Positions 33,896 through 43,766 are shown, counted from the stretch's first letter. The stretch is DNA of 64,000 nucleotides from an uncultured Oceanospirillaceae bacterium (GCA_937138495.1 CAKZPE010000021.1:124001-188000); one strand, 5' to 3'. Notes: generated by a model not told the origin, from the sequence alone. Program-made: numbers and translations.

Positions 33896-34555
33896 GTGGA
33901 ATTAGTTATCGGAAATAAAAATTATTCTTCCTGGTCATTACGGCCCTGGCTGATGCTGAAAGCCTGTAACGTGGCGTTTGAAGAACGCTATCTGGCGTTG
34001 TTCACGCCGGAGTTTGCTGAACAGATAAAGACCTTCTCACCGGCCGGTAAGGTGCCGGCGCTCACCGACGGAGACGTGAAAGTCTGGGATTCACTGGCCA
34101 TTTGTGAATATATCAATGATACCTATCTGAACGGTGACGCCTGGCCACAGGATCCGGCCAGGCGTGCACAGGCGCGTGCCATCAGTTGTGAAATGCACTC
34201 CGGTTTTATGGCGTTACGGGAAGAAATGCCAATGAACTGCCGGGCCCGCCGTTACGTTGATTTATCAACAGAAGCGTTAAAGGATGTCTGGCGGATTGAT
34301 CTGATGTGGCAGGAGCTGCGGTATGAACATCAGGATCTGGGCCCCTGGTTGTTCGGTGAGCTGAGCATTGCGGATTTCATGTATGCGCCGGTTGCCCTGC
34401 GTTTTAATACCTATGGGCCGGCGATCAGCCCGCTGAGCAGAGCCTACGTTGAAACCGTACTGGCGCATCCGGCGATGGCTGAATGGATGGCCGCTGCAGC
34501 AGAAGAAGAGCAGATCATTGAAAAGGCTGAAGCAGGGCAGGCGTTTGACGGATAA
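33896..34555 (+). CDS. Glutathione S-transferase family protein (second of pair)
   Basis: A 219-residue GST-family protein. The N-terminus ELVIGNKNYSSWSLRPWLMLKACNVAFEE is typical of the subgroup in which a Ser near residue 11-14 stands at the glutathione site. FSPAGKVPALTDGDVKVWDSLAICEYI carries the cis-Pro and the Asp-Ser pair. The C-terminal domain has LSIADFMYAPVALRF with the conserved Asp. The start is a GTG at 33896 with GAGGA eight bases upstream. It differs clearly from the first GST gene, so the pair is not a recent duplication. A strong terminator follows. Confidence 0.87.
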   Translation: MELVIGNKNYSSWSLRPWLMLKACNVAFEERYLALFTPEFAEQIKTFSPAGKVPALTDGDVKVWDSLAICEYINDTYLNGDAWPQDPARRAQARAISCEMHSGFMALREEMPMNCRARRYVDLSTEALKDVWRIDLMWQELRYEHQDLGPWLFGELSIADFMYAPVALRFNTYGPAISPLSRAYVETVLAHPAMAEWMAAAAEEEQIIEKAEAGQAFDG

Positions 34556-34596
34556 ATGCTGACTCAGCACCTTAGTCCGAAGTGTATTTCGGAATC

Positions 34597-34624
34597 AAAA
34601 AAGCACCGTTAAACGGTGCTTTTT
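34597..34624. terminator. Bidirectional Rho-independent terminator
   Basis: The stem GCACCGT (34603-34609) and ACGGTGC (34613-34619) has a TAA loop, with A-run before and T-run after. It therefore works on both strands, ending the GST gene on plus and the response-regulator gene on minus. Confidence 0.85.
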
Positions 34625-34645
34625 TATGGGGGACTGGTTCGTACT

Positions 34646-35419
34646 TTATTTCATATTCGACATGTAATGGGACAGGACTTCCATCTTATCGGCATCGTTA
34701 TCACTGAAGTGAATATTAACGTCAATGAAACTGGAATTCATATCTGCTTCCAGCGCTGAAATACCCCGTATAAAACCGTTGATCCGGGCAATCCCTTTAC
34801 CGTTTTGCTGCTCGATATCCACGACCGCCTGTTCAAAGATAACCGGTAACTTTCCTTCATGCTTGATTGCCACCTTGGCGTACTGCAGAGTCAGCTCTTT
34901 AATGGCGCATTTGTGGGTAGTGCCACCAAAACGCAGCTGAGCCATACCTTTAGGTTTGGGGGCTGCTTTCTTGGCCGCCGGTGATTCAACCGATGCCAGT
35001 AACTGGGCCGCGCGTTGTCGGGCTGCCGGGCTGGTTTCCCCCCCTTTTTTCAGCCAAAGGTTTACTTTGTCGACGAGCTGCTGGGGTTCGAAAGGTTTAC
35101 CGATATAGTCGTTAACACCTGAGCTGACAGCTTTGAGTACGTATTCCCGCTCGCCCCGGCTGGTAATCATCAGAAAGGGAACGGTCTGATAGCTGGGTTG
35201 CTGGCGGGTCCATTGCAACAGCTCAAGCCCGGACATGCCCGGCATTTCCCAGTCGCACAGAACAATGTCAAAGGTCTCTTTGGCGAGCAGTTGTTTACCG
35301 GCTTCGCCGTTTTCGGCGGAATGTACCTGGGAGTCCGGGAATGCATCCCGCAGAATCTTAGTGACAAGGTCGCGAATAAAACGGGCGTCGTCGACAATGA
35401 TTGCTTTTAGTCCAGCCAT
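34646..35419 (-). CDS. Response regulator with C-terminal PilZ-like domain
   Basis: A 257-residue protein. Residues about 4-122 are a CheY-like receiver: AIIVDDARFIRD with the acidic pair, LCDWEMPGMSG with the phospho-acceptor Asp near residue 55, TSRGE and the Lys in IGKPF. An Ala/Pro/Lys-rich linker (about 130-158) follows. The C-terminal part (about 158-255) reads MAQLRFGGTTHKCAIKELTLQYAKVAIK and looks like a divergent PilZ-type or related beta domain; the classical RxxxR and DxSxxG c-di-GMP residues are not complete, so c-di-GMP binding is uncertain. It has no output DNA-binding domain. It stands next to two c-di-GMP enzymes. Confidence 0.78.
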   Translation of the reverse strand: MAGLKAIIVDDARFIRDLVTKILRDAFPDSQVHSAENGEAGKQLLAKETFDIVLCDWEMPGMSGLELLQWTRQQPSYQTVPFLMITSRGEREYVLKAVSSGVNDYIGKPFEPQQLVDKVNLWLKKGGETSPAARQRAAQLLASVESPAAKKAAPKPKGMAQLRFGGTTHKCAIKELTLQYAKVAIKHEGKLPVIFEQAVVDIEQQNGKGIARINGFIRGISALEADMNSSFIDVNIHFSDNDADKMEVLSHYMSNMK

Positions 35420-35620
35420 TAATGTTCTTCACTCTGGTTGATGTATACCGGGTCGTGCGGATGATCGTATTACTGAAGTAAAATTGGATATCGAGCGAAG
35501 CATAGCACGGCGAAGCGGCCCCTTTAAACCGACATTACCCGAAACGCGTACATCGTTTTGCGGGTGCTAAATAACTGTTATTGCATCTTTTTTCTGCCGG
35601 GGATCTCAGCAGGGAATGGG

Positions 35621-37861
35621 TCAGGACTGCTTATTCAGAAACCGGATAAGTTCGGTGGCGGACATAGGTCTGGCGAAGTAATAGCCCTGTATCATGTCGT
35701 AGCCTGCCTGACGCAGTATATCCACCTGCTCTGCCGATTCAGCCCCTTCTGCCAGAGTCGTAAAGCCCAGTGCGCCGGCCATTTCTGTCACCATGCTGAT
35801 GATGACCTGATCTTTCGGGCTGGTCTCCAGGTCTTTGACGAAGGCGCGGTCTACTTTCAGTTTATCCACCGGCATGAGTTTCAGGTATTGCAGTGAAGAG
35901 TAGCCCGTGCCGAAGTCATCAATTGCGATGCTGAACCCTAGGGCTTTAAGTTCCTGCAGCAGCTCGATGCACAGTTGCGGGTCCTCGAATAACAGCGATT
36001 CGGTGATTTCCAGTTCCAGCTGTTCCGGCGGGACCTGAAAGCGCTTTGCGGTGATCAGCAACTTCTCTGTGAAGTTGGGTTGCAGGAGCTGCTTTGGGGA
36101 AATGTTAATGCTGACGGTTTCAAAGTGGATACCGTCATCGCGCCACCGGGCGATCTGCTGCAGCGTGGCATCAATGACAAAATCCCCCAGGCTTATAATC
36201 AGGTTGGATGATTCAGAGATGGGAATAAATTCTGCCGGTGACACTTGTCTGCCCAGCTCAGCAGAGTACCAGCGCAGTAATACTTCAACCCCTCGGAAGG
36301 TTTGCAGGTTCAGGTCATACTGGGGTTGAAATGCCAGTTCAAATTCATGGTTGCGCAGACCGTTATGTATCGCACTGAAAATACGCAGGTCCTCACTCAG
36401 CTGCTGATCAATGTCCGGGCTGTAGACACCGATGTTACTGCTGCTGGTATGTTTTTTGGCATTACCCATGACAGAGAATGCCCGGTCAATCAGCTGCTCT
36501 ATATGATTGCCGTGCTGTGGGAAGAAGCTGACCCCCTGCCGGAAAGTACAGGTAATCTGCTGGTCCCGGACGGTGTAGTAGTGAGTCAGTGTTTCGTGGA
36601 GCTGCTGTAGCTTGAATAGCTGATCACGCTGTTCAAGGTGGCCGTGATTCGGGATGAAAACAATGAAGCGGTTTTCAGAAAACATGCCTAACTGGATATC
36701 CGGCGGTAGCGTTTGCTGGATACGGCATTTAATTTCGTTCTGTAGCTGAGCAATGGCCGGGCCGGACAGCGCGGCGGTCAGCAGGTTGAAGTTATTGACG
36801 TTTATGATCACCAGCATTCCGGGGATGTTGGCTTCAATATACTGGTGGCTGATACGGTCTTTGAAAGTACGTTTATTGGCCAGGCCGGTATTGGCATCTT
36901 GCTCCAGCAGATTCAGTAAAGGCGAAAAAACCTGCCGGTTCGAGATAAACAGCAGGGTCAGGACCATCAGGAAAATACCCACAAACGCGCTGAGCAGGTT
37001 GAGGGTGGATCTGAGCAACTGTTTATTGAGAATGCTCTTTTGCTGAGCGAGTACCAGGTGCCAGCCGGCAACATCTATGTAAGACACGGTGTAGATATAA
37101 CGCTCGGTTTCAATGATTTGGGATTTCCCGGTGTGAGAATGTTCCCCGGGTGGCGTTGGCCGTGCCGGATTGCTGGCTGAGAGATCTTCCCCCAGCAGGC
37201 TGCTCTGCTGAAGGCCTTCCATCTGCGTGTCTTTGTGGATCAGGATCTTGCCCTGATGGTTGGTAATAAATACCTCACCATCGAAATCCAGCTTTATATC
37301 CATGACGGTGTTTTTAACAAACTCCATGGGAACGTCACCCAGAACCATGCCAATAAAGTGCTCATCCCGCAGCAGAGGGGCTGTCACGGCCAGATAGCGG
37401 TGGGGAATCGCGTCGACACTTAAATAGGGCTCCGGAATCGTCGGTGCCATTGCTTCCTTACTGCTGATAAACCAGGGGCGTAACCGGGGATCGTAACCGG
37501 CGGGAATCTCCCAGTCGTTAATCCACATGTAGCCGTCACTTTCCAGGCTGTAGCTGATGTAGTCAAAACGGCCGGTCGCCGTGCTCTGGCGAAGATACGC
37601 CTGTAAGGACGGGTTGTTGCGAAGGTCCTGAGGGTGCTGGCTGATTACCTTAGCGTAATGGGTGATGATATCCAGGTTTTCACTGAGCCACAGGGTCAGC
37701 TTTTCGGTAGTGGCGCGGGCTTTGACCAAATGTTCATTTTGCAGCGCCTGACGTTGTGCACTGCTGATGTGTAAGTATGCAACCAGAGCAGACGCCAGCA
37801 GGCCCAGCATCAGCAGGCTCAGAATACTGCACAAGAGCTTATTTTTATTATTAAGTTTCAT
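35621..37861 (-). CDS. dCache-GGDEF(degenerate)-EAL phosphodiesterase
   Basis: A 746-residue membrane protein that probably degrades c-di-GMP. TM1 (about 9-30) is followed by a periplasmic dCache domain with YDPRLRPWF and VLGDVPMEFV, then TM2 (about 285-307). The GGDEF-type domain has SENRF in place of GGDEF, so cyclase activity is lost. The EAL domain (about 500-740) keeps the catalytic set: E-V-L-L-R (the EAL position), ELEITES, IDDFGTGYSSL, the Lys of DKLKVDR and the Glu of EGAES. The protein should therefore be an active phosphodiesterase controlled by an outside ligand. It is divergent from the large GGDEF/EAL gene across 340 bp. Confidence 0.92.
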   Translation of the reverse strand: MKLNNKNKLLCSILSLLMLGLLASALVAYLHISSAQRQALQNEHLVKARATTEKLTLWLSENLDIITHYAKVISQHPQDLRNNPSLQAYLRQSTATGRFDYISYSLESDGYMWINDWEIPAGYDPRLRPWFISSKEAMAPTIPEPYLSVDAIPHRYLAVTAPLLRDEHFIGMVLGDVPMEFVKNTVMDIKLDFDGEVFITNHQGKILIHKDTQMEGLQQSSLLGEDLSASNPARPTPPGEHSHTGKSQIIETERYIYTVSYIDVAGWHLVLAQQKSILNKQLLRSTLNLLSAFVGIFLMVLTLLFISNRQVFSPLLNLLEQDANTGLANKRTFKDRISHQYIEANIPGMLVIINVNNFNLLTAALSGPAIAQLQNEIKCRIQQTLPPDIQLGMFSENRFIVFIPNHGHLEQRDQLFKLQQLHETLTHYYTVRDQQITCTFRQGVSFFPQHGNHIEQLIDRAFSVMGNAKKHTSSSNIGVYSPDIDQQLSEDLRIFSAIHNGLRNHEFELAFQPQYDLNLQTFRGVEVLLRWYSAELGRQVSPAEFIPISESSNLIISLGDFVIDATLQQIARWRDDGIHFETVSINISPKQLLQPNFTEKLLITAKRFQVPPEQLELEITESLLFEDPQLCIELLQELKALGFSIAIDDFGTGYSSLQYLKLMPVDKLKVDRAFVKDLETSPKDQVIISMVTEMAGALGFTTLAEGAESAEQVDILRQAGYDMIQGYYFARPMSATELIRFLNKQS

Positions 37862-38201
37862 TCCTGACTACTTTTGAACACCGGGTCCCTTGGAGGCATG
37901 TTTAGCCGGCCGATTCTATCGGAATGTGGCAATGCCGGTTGGGTAAAAATGCTTTTTCTTAACCTGGATCAATAAATTATTCAGATTCAGTTCATTTTCA
38001 GTGCGTGAGGCCAGTAAAGCCCCCCCGTTTTGTTGGTCAGCTTGGGTAGCTGATTGCTGGCAGGCACCGGGAAATCACGATACTCTGCGATATGCGCGAA
38101 TAAACAACGGTTTAATTCGCTGGACTGATTAATAAGTGATTGCATGGACAGCATTTTTTTGTCTGCAGCGTATTGCAGACTCATATGCCCGAAGGTAATA
38201 A
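37862..38201. promoter_or_regulatory. 340-bp divergent intergenic region
   Basis: This gap separates two c-di-GMP genes read outward, so it should hold both promoters. I see no clear -10/-35 pair or dyad. A 65-codon frame on the minus strand (38184 to 37987) starts with ATG but has no ribosome-binding site and no recognised similarity, so I do not call it a gene. Confidence 0.4.
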
Positions 38202-41200
38202 ATGCTATACGAACTTAAACGTTCGCTGATGATCCGGTTGATTCTGCTCATGGCGGTAATCATCAGCGGCTGTGTCATTTATTTTGTTGAAAGTTACCGT
38301 TATCAGCAAAAGCATATGCTGCTGGAAAAGCTATCAACCAGCTATGTGAGCCTGATTGAGGCTAATATCAGCCAGGCGTTGTCGGCGACGTATCCGGTGG
38401 CGGCGATGGTACGTATGCAAAATGGCAGTACCCATGGCTTTGAGAAACTGGCGGCCGAGATGATGCCGTTTTATACCGGTGCCTCAGCGTTGGAACTTGC
38501 TCCTGCAGGCGTGGTTCAGAAAATCATTCCTCTGGCAGGTAACGAAGCGGCAATCGGGTATGACTTGCTGCGTGATCAGGGGCAGAATAAGCCCGCTTTT
38601 ATTGCCCGGGCGACCGGAGAACTTACCCTTGAAGGCCCGATTAATCTGAAGCAGGGAGGCGTCGGGGCCATTGGCAGATTGCCTGTCTACCTCTCTGATA
38701 AGCAGGGTAAAAATGCTTTTTGGGGATTTTCGTCTGTGCTTATCCGTTTTCCGGAAATCCTTGAGCAGGCCATGCTGCACCGGTTGGAGTCGGGAGGGTT
38801 TGCGTACCAGTTGACCCGGCTGGATGCACTGAACGGTAAAGAAGTCCCTATTGCCGGTTCTGAAGCACCCCTGATCGATGACTTTGAAAGTTATGATATT
38901 CAGGTACCAAACGGGTTGTGGATATTCCGTGTTGCGCCGAAGCAGGGTTACCTGGACGGTTTTCTTTTGTCGCTCGAAGTGCTGATTGCGCTGATCTTCT
39001 GCGGCTTTATTACACTGATTTCTGTACTGATCAGCCGGTTGAAAAATAACCATGCCTTGCTGGAAGTTACCGTTGATGAGCGTACCCGCACTCTGAATGA
39101 TAGCCTGAAACGGCTCAATCTCGCGCTGGGGGCATCTCATCAGGCCTGGTTTGATATTGATGTGGCCAGTGGCAGTTTAATGGTCAGTGATGAATACGCC
39201 CGTATGCTGGGATATGACCCGGCAAGCTATGAACCTACTATTTCCGCCTGGGAAGAGGCGCTGCACCCGGATGATAAAGTACGGGTGCTGGCGGAGTTTG
39301 ACCGTCTGATGAATCACGGTGAGGCCTGTGAAACCGAGTTCCGGATTCAGGCAGCTGCCGGTGGCTGGATGTGGCAACAGGGCATTGGTGAAGCGGTTGA
39401 ATGGCAGGATGGCAAGCCTTCCCGGGTTATCGGCATTAATACTGATATTACCCGGCAGAAGAAAATAGAAGCGCTGGATATGACCCGCAGTAAGGTGCTG
39501 GAACTGTTGCTGGAAAGCGCGACGCTGGAAAGCATACTGGAAGCCATTATTGAAACCATTGAGAAACAGAGCCCGGGGTGCCTTGGGAGCATTCTGTTGA
39601 TGGATGAAAAGTCTAACCGTTTATATACCGGGGCCGGGCCGAACCTGCCGGGCTTCTATAACGATGCTATCGATGGCGTTGAGATCGGCGAGATGGTCGG
39701 TAGCTGTGGCCGGGCGGCCTATACCAAGAAACGGGTAATTGTTACAGATATTGATAACCATCCTAACTGGGCCCCGTTTCTTGAACTGACCAACAAAGCT
39801 AACCTCCGGGCCTGCTGGTCGGAACCGGTGCTGGGTGCGAATAACAAAGTGCTGGCAACGTTCGCGATTTATCATAACCGGCCCCATGCGCCTGAAGATG
39901 AAGACATTAAGCTGATTGAGTTTGCAGCCCAGCTGGTGGCGATTGCCATTGAACGGCATAAAACCGATGAAAAGCTTCAGCTGTCGGCCCGTATTTTCAA
40001 TGAAACTCACGAATCCATTATGGTCACCGATACCCGGGGGATGATCATTGATGTGAACGGCCGTTTTTCAGAGCTGACCGGCTATAGCGCGGAAGAGTCA
40101 CTCGGACAGAAACCGGGAATGCTCAGCTCCGGCCGCCATCCCCGCAGTTTTTATGAAGAATTGTGGCGGAATCTGCGCCGTGACGGACACTGGCAGGGAG
40201 AAATCTGGAACCGCCATAAAGATGGCTATGTATATGCCATCCTGATGAAAATCTCGGCGATGCGAAACAGCCGGGGAGACGTGATTAACTATGTGGGACT
40301 GGCGTCGGATATTACCCAGCATAAAGAAAAGGAAAATAAGCTGCGCCTGATGGCGCACTACGATGAGCTGACCCGGCTGCCTAACCGGACGCTGTTTGCT
40401 GACCGCTTCAGACAGGCCATTGCCCACAGTAAGCGGCATTCCCGGCAGCTGGCGATCTGCTTTCTGGATCTGGATGATTTTAAACCGGTGAATGACCAGT
40501 ATGGTCACGAAGTGGGGGATCAGCTGATCATTGAAGTGGCCAAGCGTATCAACACCACATTGCGTGAAGAAGATACCGTTTCCCGGCAGGGCGGTGATGA
40601 ATTTGCCATGTTGCTGGGGGACATTGAATCGCTTGAACATTGTGAGTCGATTTTGCAGCGGATTATCGGGCTGTTATCACACCCGTATATGATAGACGGG
40701 CACGTGATCAGTATCAGTGCCTCTGTCGGGGTCACTCTGTACCCGGATGATCATGCGGATCTTGATACCCTGATGCGCCATGCCGATCAGTCCATGTATC
40801 AGGCAAAACTGGCGGGCCGGAACCGTTATCACTTCTTTAATACTGAGAAAGATCAGCAACTGATCCAGCAAAATCAGTTACTGGATGAAATTGCGACCAG
40901 TCTGGATATGCGGCATTTCTGCCTGTACTACCAGCCAAAGGTAAACATGCGTACCGGTGAAGTATTCGGTGTCGAGGCTCTGATTCGCTGGCAGCATCCG
41001 GAAAAAGGGTTGTTAGCCCCGTTCTATTTTCTGCCGGCGGTGGAAGGATCAGAGCTGGAAATCCAGATTGGCGACTGGGTCATCAGTGAAGCGCTGAAAC
41101 AACTGAGTGACTGGACCGCACAGGGGCTGGCACTGGAAGTCAGCATTAATATTTCGTCTAACCACCTGCGGTCAGACCGTTTTCTGGATAATTTTTCGAC

Positions 41201-42035
41201 CCAGCTGGGGCGTTATGCCAACATTGATACCGGTTGTCTGCAGTTGGAAGTACTGGAAAGCAGTGCGTTGGGAGACCTGGATGTCATCAGCGAAATTATC
41301 CGCAACTGTCAGAGGAATTTGGGGGTAAAAATTGCTCTGGATGACTTTGGCACCGGCTATTCTTCTCTGGCGCACCTGCGCAGCTTATCGGCGGGCACCA
41401 TTAAGATTGATCAGAGTTTTGTCCGTGACATGCTGGTTGATCCCAACGATTATGCCATCATCGATGGCGTGCTGGGGCTGGCGGATTCCTTTAACCGGGA
41501 TGTCATCGCCGAAGGGGTGGAGACCACCGAGCATGGGCTGATGCTGCTCAGCATGGGCTGTAATGAGGCTCAGGGGTACGGAATTGCGCGGCCAATGCCG
41601 GCCAGCGAAATTCCCCGCTGGCTGGACGAATATTCGCCAAATGCTCAGTGGCGGCGCTTTGCACAAATAGTGCGCAGCGATGAAGACAATAAGATTCAGT
41701 TGCTGCGGCTGACCACTAAGCACTGGTATCAGAATTTTGAGGCCAAGATACTGGCGCCGCGGATGCAGGATGATCCCTGGTCAATCATGGAAGTGGACAA
41801 CTGCCACTTCCGTGCCTGGATAACAAGGGCCCGCCAGGAACAGGTATTCGATCCGGTCTGGCTGGAGCGTTTGTCCGGTGCCCAGGGAGAGTTTCTGGCG
41901 CTGGCGACCCGGCTGGTGGCCATGCACAGCCGTGGTGATGAAGAGCAGGCCCGCGAGGAACTGACACAGCTGAATAATGCATTCAGTCAGTTAGCAGAAG
42001 TGCTGGCCGGTTACCGGCCTGACAGAACGCACTGA
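38202..42035 (+). CDS. CHASE-PAS-GAF-PAS-GGDEF-EAL c-di-GMP protein
   Basis: A 1277-residue inner-membrane protein. TM1 (about 10-28), a periplasmic CHASE-like domain (about 45-240) and TM2 (about 257-279) are followed by a PAS (about 300-415, with the WEEALHPDD block), a GAF (about 430-590), a second PAS (about 600-720), GGDEF (intact GGDEF at about 797) and EAL (intact E-A-L-I-R at about 925, with DDFGTGYSS and EGVET). Both c-di-GMP making and breaking are therefore possible. The last 125 residues form an extra helical domain, with DNCHFRAWI and a later HSRGDEEQARE helix, that resembles a CZB zinc-binding domain with some ligands lost. GAAGG precedes ATG 38202. Confidence 0.92.
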   Translation: MLYELKRSLMIRLILLMAVIISGCVIYFVESYRYQQKHMLLEKLSTSYVSLIEANISQALSATYPVAAMVRMQNGSTHGFEKLAAEMMPFYTGASALELAPAGVVQKIIPLAGNEAAIGYDLLRDQGQNKPAFIARATGELTLEGPINLKQGGVGAIGRLPVYLSDKQGKNAFWGFSSVLIRFPEILEQAMLHRLESGGFAYQLTRLDALNGKEVPIAGSEAPLIDDFESYDIQVPNGLWIFRVAPKQGYLDGFLLSLEVLIALIFCGFITLISVLISRLKNNHALLEVTVDERTRTLNDSLKRLNLALGASHQAWFDIDVASGSLMVSDEYARMLGYDPASYEPTISAWEEALHPDDKVRVLAEFDRLMNHGEACETEFRIQAAAGGWMWQQGIGEAVEWQDGKPSRVIGINTDITRQKKIEALDMTRSKVLELLLESATLESILEAIIETIEKQSPGCLGSILLMDEKSNRLYTGAGPNLPGFYNDAIDGVEIGEMVGSCGRAAYTKKRVIVTDIDNHPNWAPFLELTNKANLRACWSEPVLGANNKVLATFAIYHNRPHAPEDEDIKLIEFAAQLVAIAIERHKTDEKLQLSARIFNETHESIMVTDTRGMIIDVNGRFSELTGYSAEESLGQKPGMLSSGRHPRSFYEELWRNLRRDGHWQGEIWNRHKDGYVYAILMKISAMRNSRGDVINYVGLASDITQHKEKENKLRLMAHYDELTRLPNRTLFADRFRQAIAHSKRHSRQLAICFLDLDDFKPVNDQYGHEVGDQLIIEVAKRINTTLREEDTVSRQGGDEFAMLLGDIESLEHCESILQRIIGLLSHPYMIDGHVISISASVGVTLYPDDHADLDTLMRHADQSMYQAKLAGRNRYHFFNTEKDQQLIQQNQLLDEIATSLDMRHFCLYYQPKVNMRTGEVFGVEALIRWQHPEKGLLAPFYFLPAVEGSELEIQIGDWVISEALKQLSDWTAQGLALEVSINISSNHLRSDRFLDNFSTQLGRYANIDTGCLQLEVLESSALGDLDVISEIIRNCQRNLGVKIALDDFGTGYSSLAHLRSLSAGTIKIDQSFVRDMLVDPNDYAIIDGVLGLADSFNRDVIAEGVETTEHGLMLLSMGCNEAQGYGIARPMPASEIPRWLDEYSPNAQWRRFAQIVRSDEDNKIQLLRLTTKHWYQNFEAKILAPRMQDDPWSIMEVDNCHFRAWITRARQEQVFDPVWLERLSGAQGEFLALATRLVAMHSRGDEEQAREELTQLNNAFSQLAEVLAGYRPDRTH

Positions 42036-42103
42036 CAGGCAACGCCGATACCCCTGAAATAAGGTAACATAACCGCTTTACGGACTCTCTGCTGGCTGGC
42101 CAT

Positions 42104-43033
42104 ATGGATCATTTAAACCTTAATCTGCTCAAGGCGTTACAGGTGTTACTGCAAGCCCGGAATGTCACCCGGGCGGCGGACCAGTTACACCTGACACAGT
42201 CTGCTATGAGCCGGCAACTTGGACAGTTGCGGGACTACTTTGGTGATCCCTTACTGATCCGTGACGGCAATGATTATCTGCTCAGCAGCCGGGCGAAAGA
42301 GATACTGCCTCAGGTGCAGGATATCCTCGGCCAGATCGGCGAACTGAAACACACCCCGGCCTTTGATCCGGCGGCCTGTCAGCGTCGCTTCAGTTTTGCC
42401 TGCAGCGATTATGTGGCTCAGTTTATTTTCCCGGATATTCTTCAGCGGTTGTCTCAGCAAGCCCCGCAGATCGATATTGCCTATCGGATGTGGCAACCGG
42501 ACTGGCTGAACAAAGTTGGTCAGCTGGCGCTGGACCTTGTATCCACTGTTAGTCTGGACAGTGCTGACAGCCTTTGTCATTTGCATATGGGTCAGGATTC
42601 ACCGGTCTGCCTGTTAGCAGAGAATCATCCACTGGCGCAGCAAGACACCTTTGAGCTTGATGCCATGCTGGCCTATCCCTTTCTGCAACTGAGCAGCGGA
42701 GGCGATAAAGACTCATTCTTTGACCGGCTATTGCAACGTCAGGGGAAACACCGGCGGGTCCGTTATGAAGTGCCTTTTTTTGCGGCTGCTTTTCCCGCCC
42801 TTGCCGGCAGCGATATGTTGCTGATTACGCCGGCGCATATCGCCCGTAATGCGACTGAACTTTACCCCCTCACATACCGGGAGTTACCGGTGGCTGTTCC
42901 GGCATTTAATTACTATCTGTACTGGCACGCGCTACACGATGCTGATCCTGCTCATCGCTGGTTGCGGGAATGCATTGCTGAACAGATACAGGCCTCTTTG
43001 TTCTCGCTACATGGTTATGATTTGAAATCATAG
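42104..43033 (+). CDS. LysR family transcriptional regulator (NodD/NahR-like group)
   Basis: A 309-residue regulator. The N-terminus DHLNLNLLKALQVLLQARNVTRAADQLHLTQSAMSRQLGQLRDYFGDPLLIRDG is the winged helix-turn-helix of the LysR subgroup that includes NodD and NahR. The effector domain has FSFACSDYVAQFIFPDIL and KVGQLALDLV. It is followed about 80 bp later by a LysE-type exporter in the same direction, which it may control. The effector is unknown. No operator was identified. Confidence 0.88.
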   Translation: MDHLNLNLLKALQVLLQARNVTRAADQLHLTQSAMSRQLGQLRDYFGDPLLIRDGNDYLLSSRAKEILPQVQDILGQIGELKHTPAFDPAACQRRFSFACSDYVAQFIFPDILQRLSQQAPQIDIAYRMWQPDWLNKVGQLALDLVSTVSLDSADSLCHLHMGQDSPVCLLAENHPLAQQDTFELDAMLAYPFLQLSSGGDKDSFFDRLLQRQGKHRRVRYEVPFFAAAFPALAGSDMLLITPAHIARNATELYPLTYRELPVAVPAFNYYLYWHALHDADPAHRWLRECIAEQIQASLFSLHGYDLKS

Positions 43034-43116
43034 TCTCTCATAAAGAAAATGCATTTCTCGCATATCTGTTAAATCACTACACTGGCCTCATTAAGAATTT
43101 GAGCGGGTGTGGTGCA

Positions 43117-43719
43117 ATGAGTTTAGTAACCTGGTTATCGCTGGTAGCGGTATGTTGTCTGGGGGCGATGTCACCGGGCCCCAGCCTGGCAGTAGTATTG
43201 CGCCATGCACTGACTAACAGTACCCGGCATGCGGTAATCGCGGCTCTGAGCCATGCAATCGGCGTTGCAATGTGGGCGATGCTGACTATCTGGGGGCTGG
43301 CGGTACTGGTGGTGGAAACACCACAGATCTTTCAGGTGATCACCTATGTAGGCGCGGCTTATCTGGCCTGGCTGGGCATTAAAGCCCTGCGCTCCAAAGG
43401 CAATCAGTTAGCGCTGGATGGCCAGCAGGCGCCGGTCTCTGCCGCCGCATGGGACGGGCTGATGGTGTCGGTTCTGAACCCCAAGCTGGCGGTATTCTTC
43501 ATTGCTCTGTTTTCTCAGTTTGTATCTGCAGACCTGCTGCTGACTGACAAACTGATCATGATGTCCACCGTGACGGTGATTGATTCCGGCTGGTACATTC
43601 TTCTGACCGTATTGCTGGCGCGCACAGGTCTGCTGACAAAAATGCAGAAAGGCGCTGCAACGGTAGATAAAGTCAGTGGGGTGGTCTTGCTGGGGCTGGC
43701 GCTGAAGATTGCGATTTAA
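43117..43719 (+). CDS. LysE/RhtB family exporter
   Basis: A 200-residue exporter with six predicted helices. The MSPGPSLAVVLRHAL block at the N-terminus and LNPKLAVFFIALFSQFV in the middle are the family marks. ATG 43117 is chosen; an in-frame TTG at 43099 would add six residues. It lies just downstream of a LysR gene, an arrangement often seen where the regulator senses the amino acid that the exporter removes. It is a different branch from the exporter at 27688-28299. A strong terminator follows. Confidence 0.87.
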   Translation: MSLVTWLSLVAVCCLGAMSPGPSLAVVLRHALTNSTRHAVIAALSHAIGVAMWAMLTIWGLAVLVVETPQIFQVITYVGAAYLAWLGIKALRSKGNQLALDGQQAPVSAAAWDGLMVSVLNPKLAVFFIALFSQFVSADLLLTDKLIMMSTVTVIDSGWYILLTVLLARTGLLTKMQKGAATVDKVSGVVLLGLALKIAI

Positions 43720-43766
43720 GGGTTGCCCGGCGGGGTAACACAGGTTTAAGCCTTTTGCAGGGGCTT

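Noticed and set aside
37987..38184. A 65-codon minus-strand frame in the gap between the two c-di-GMP genes
   Set aside because: It starts with ATG but lacks a ribosome-binding site, a domain or any recognisable feature; kept only as a note.
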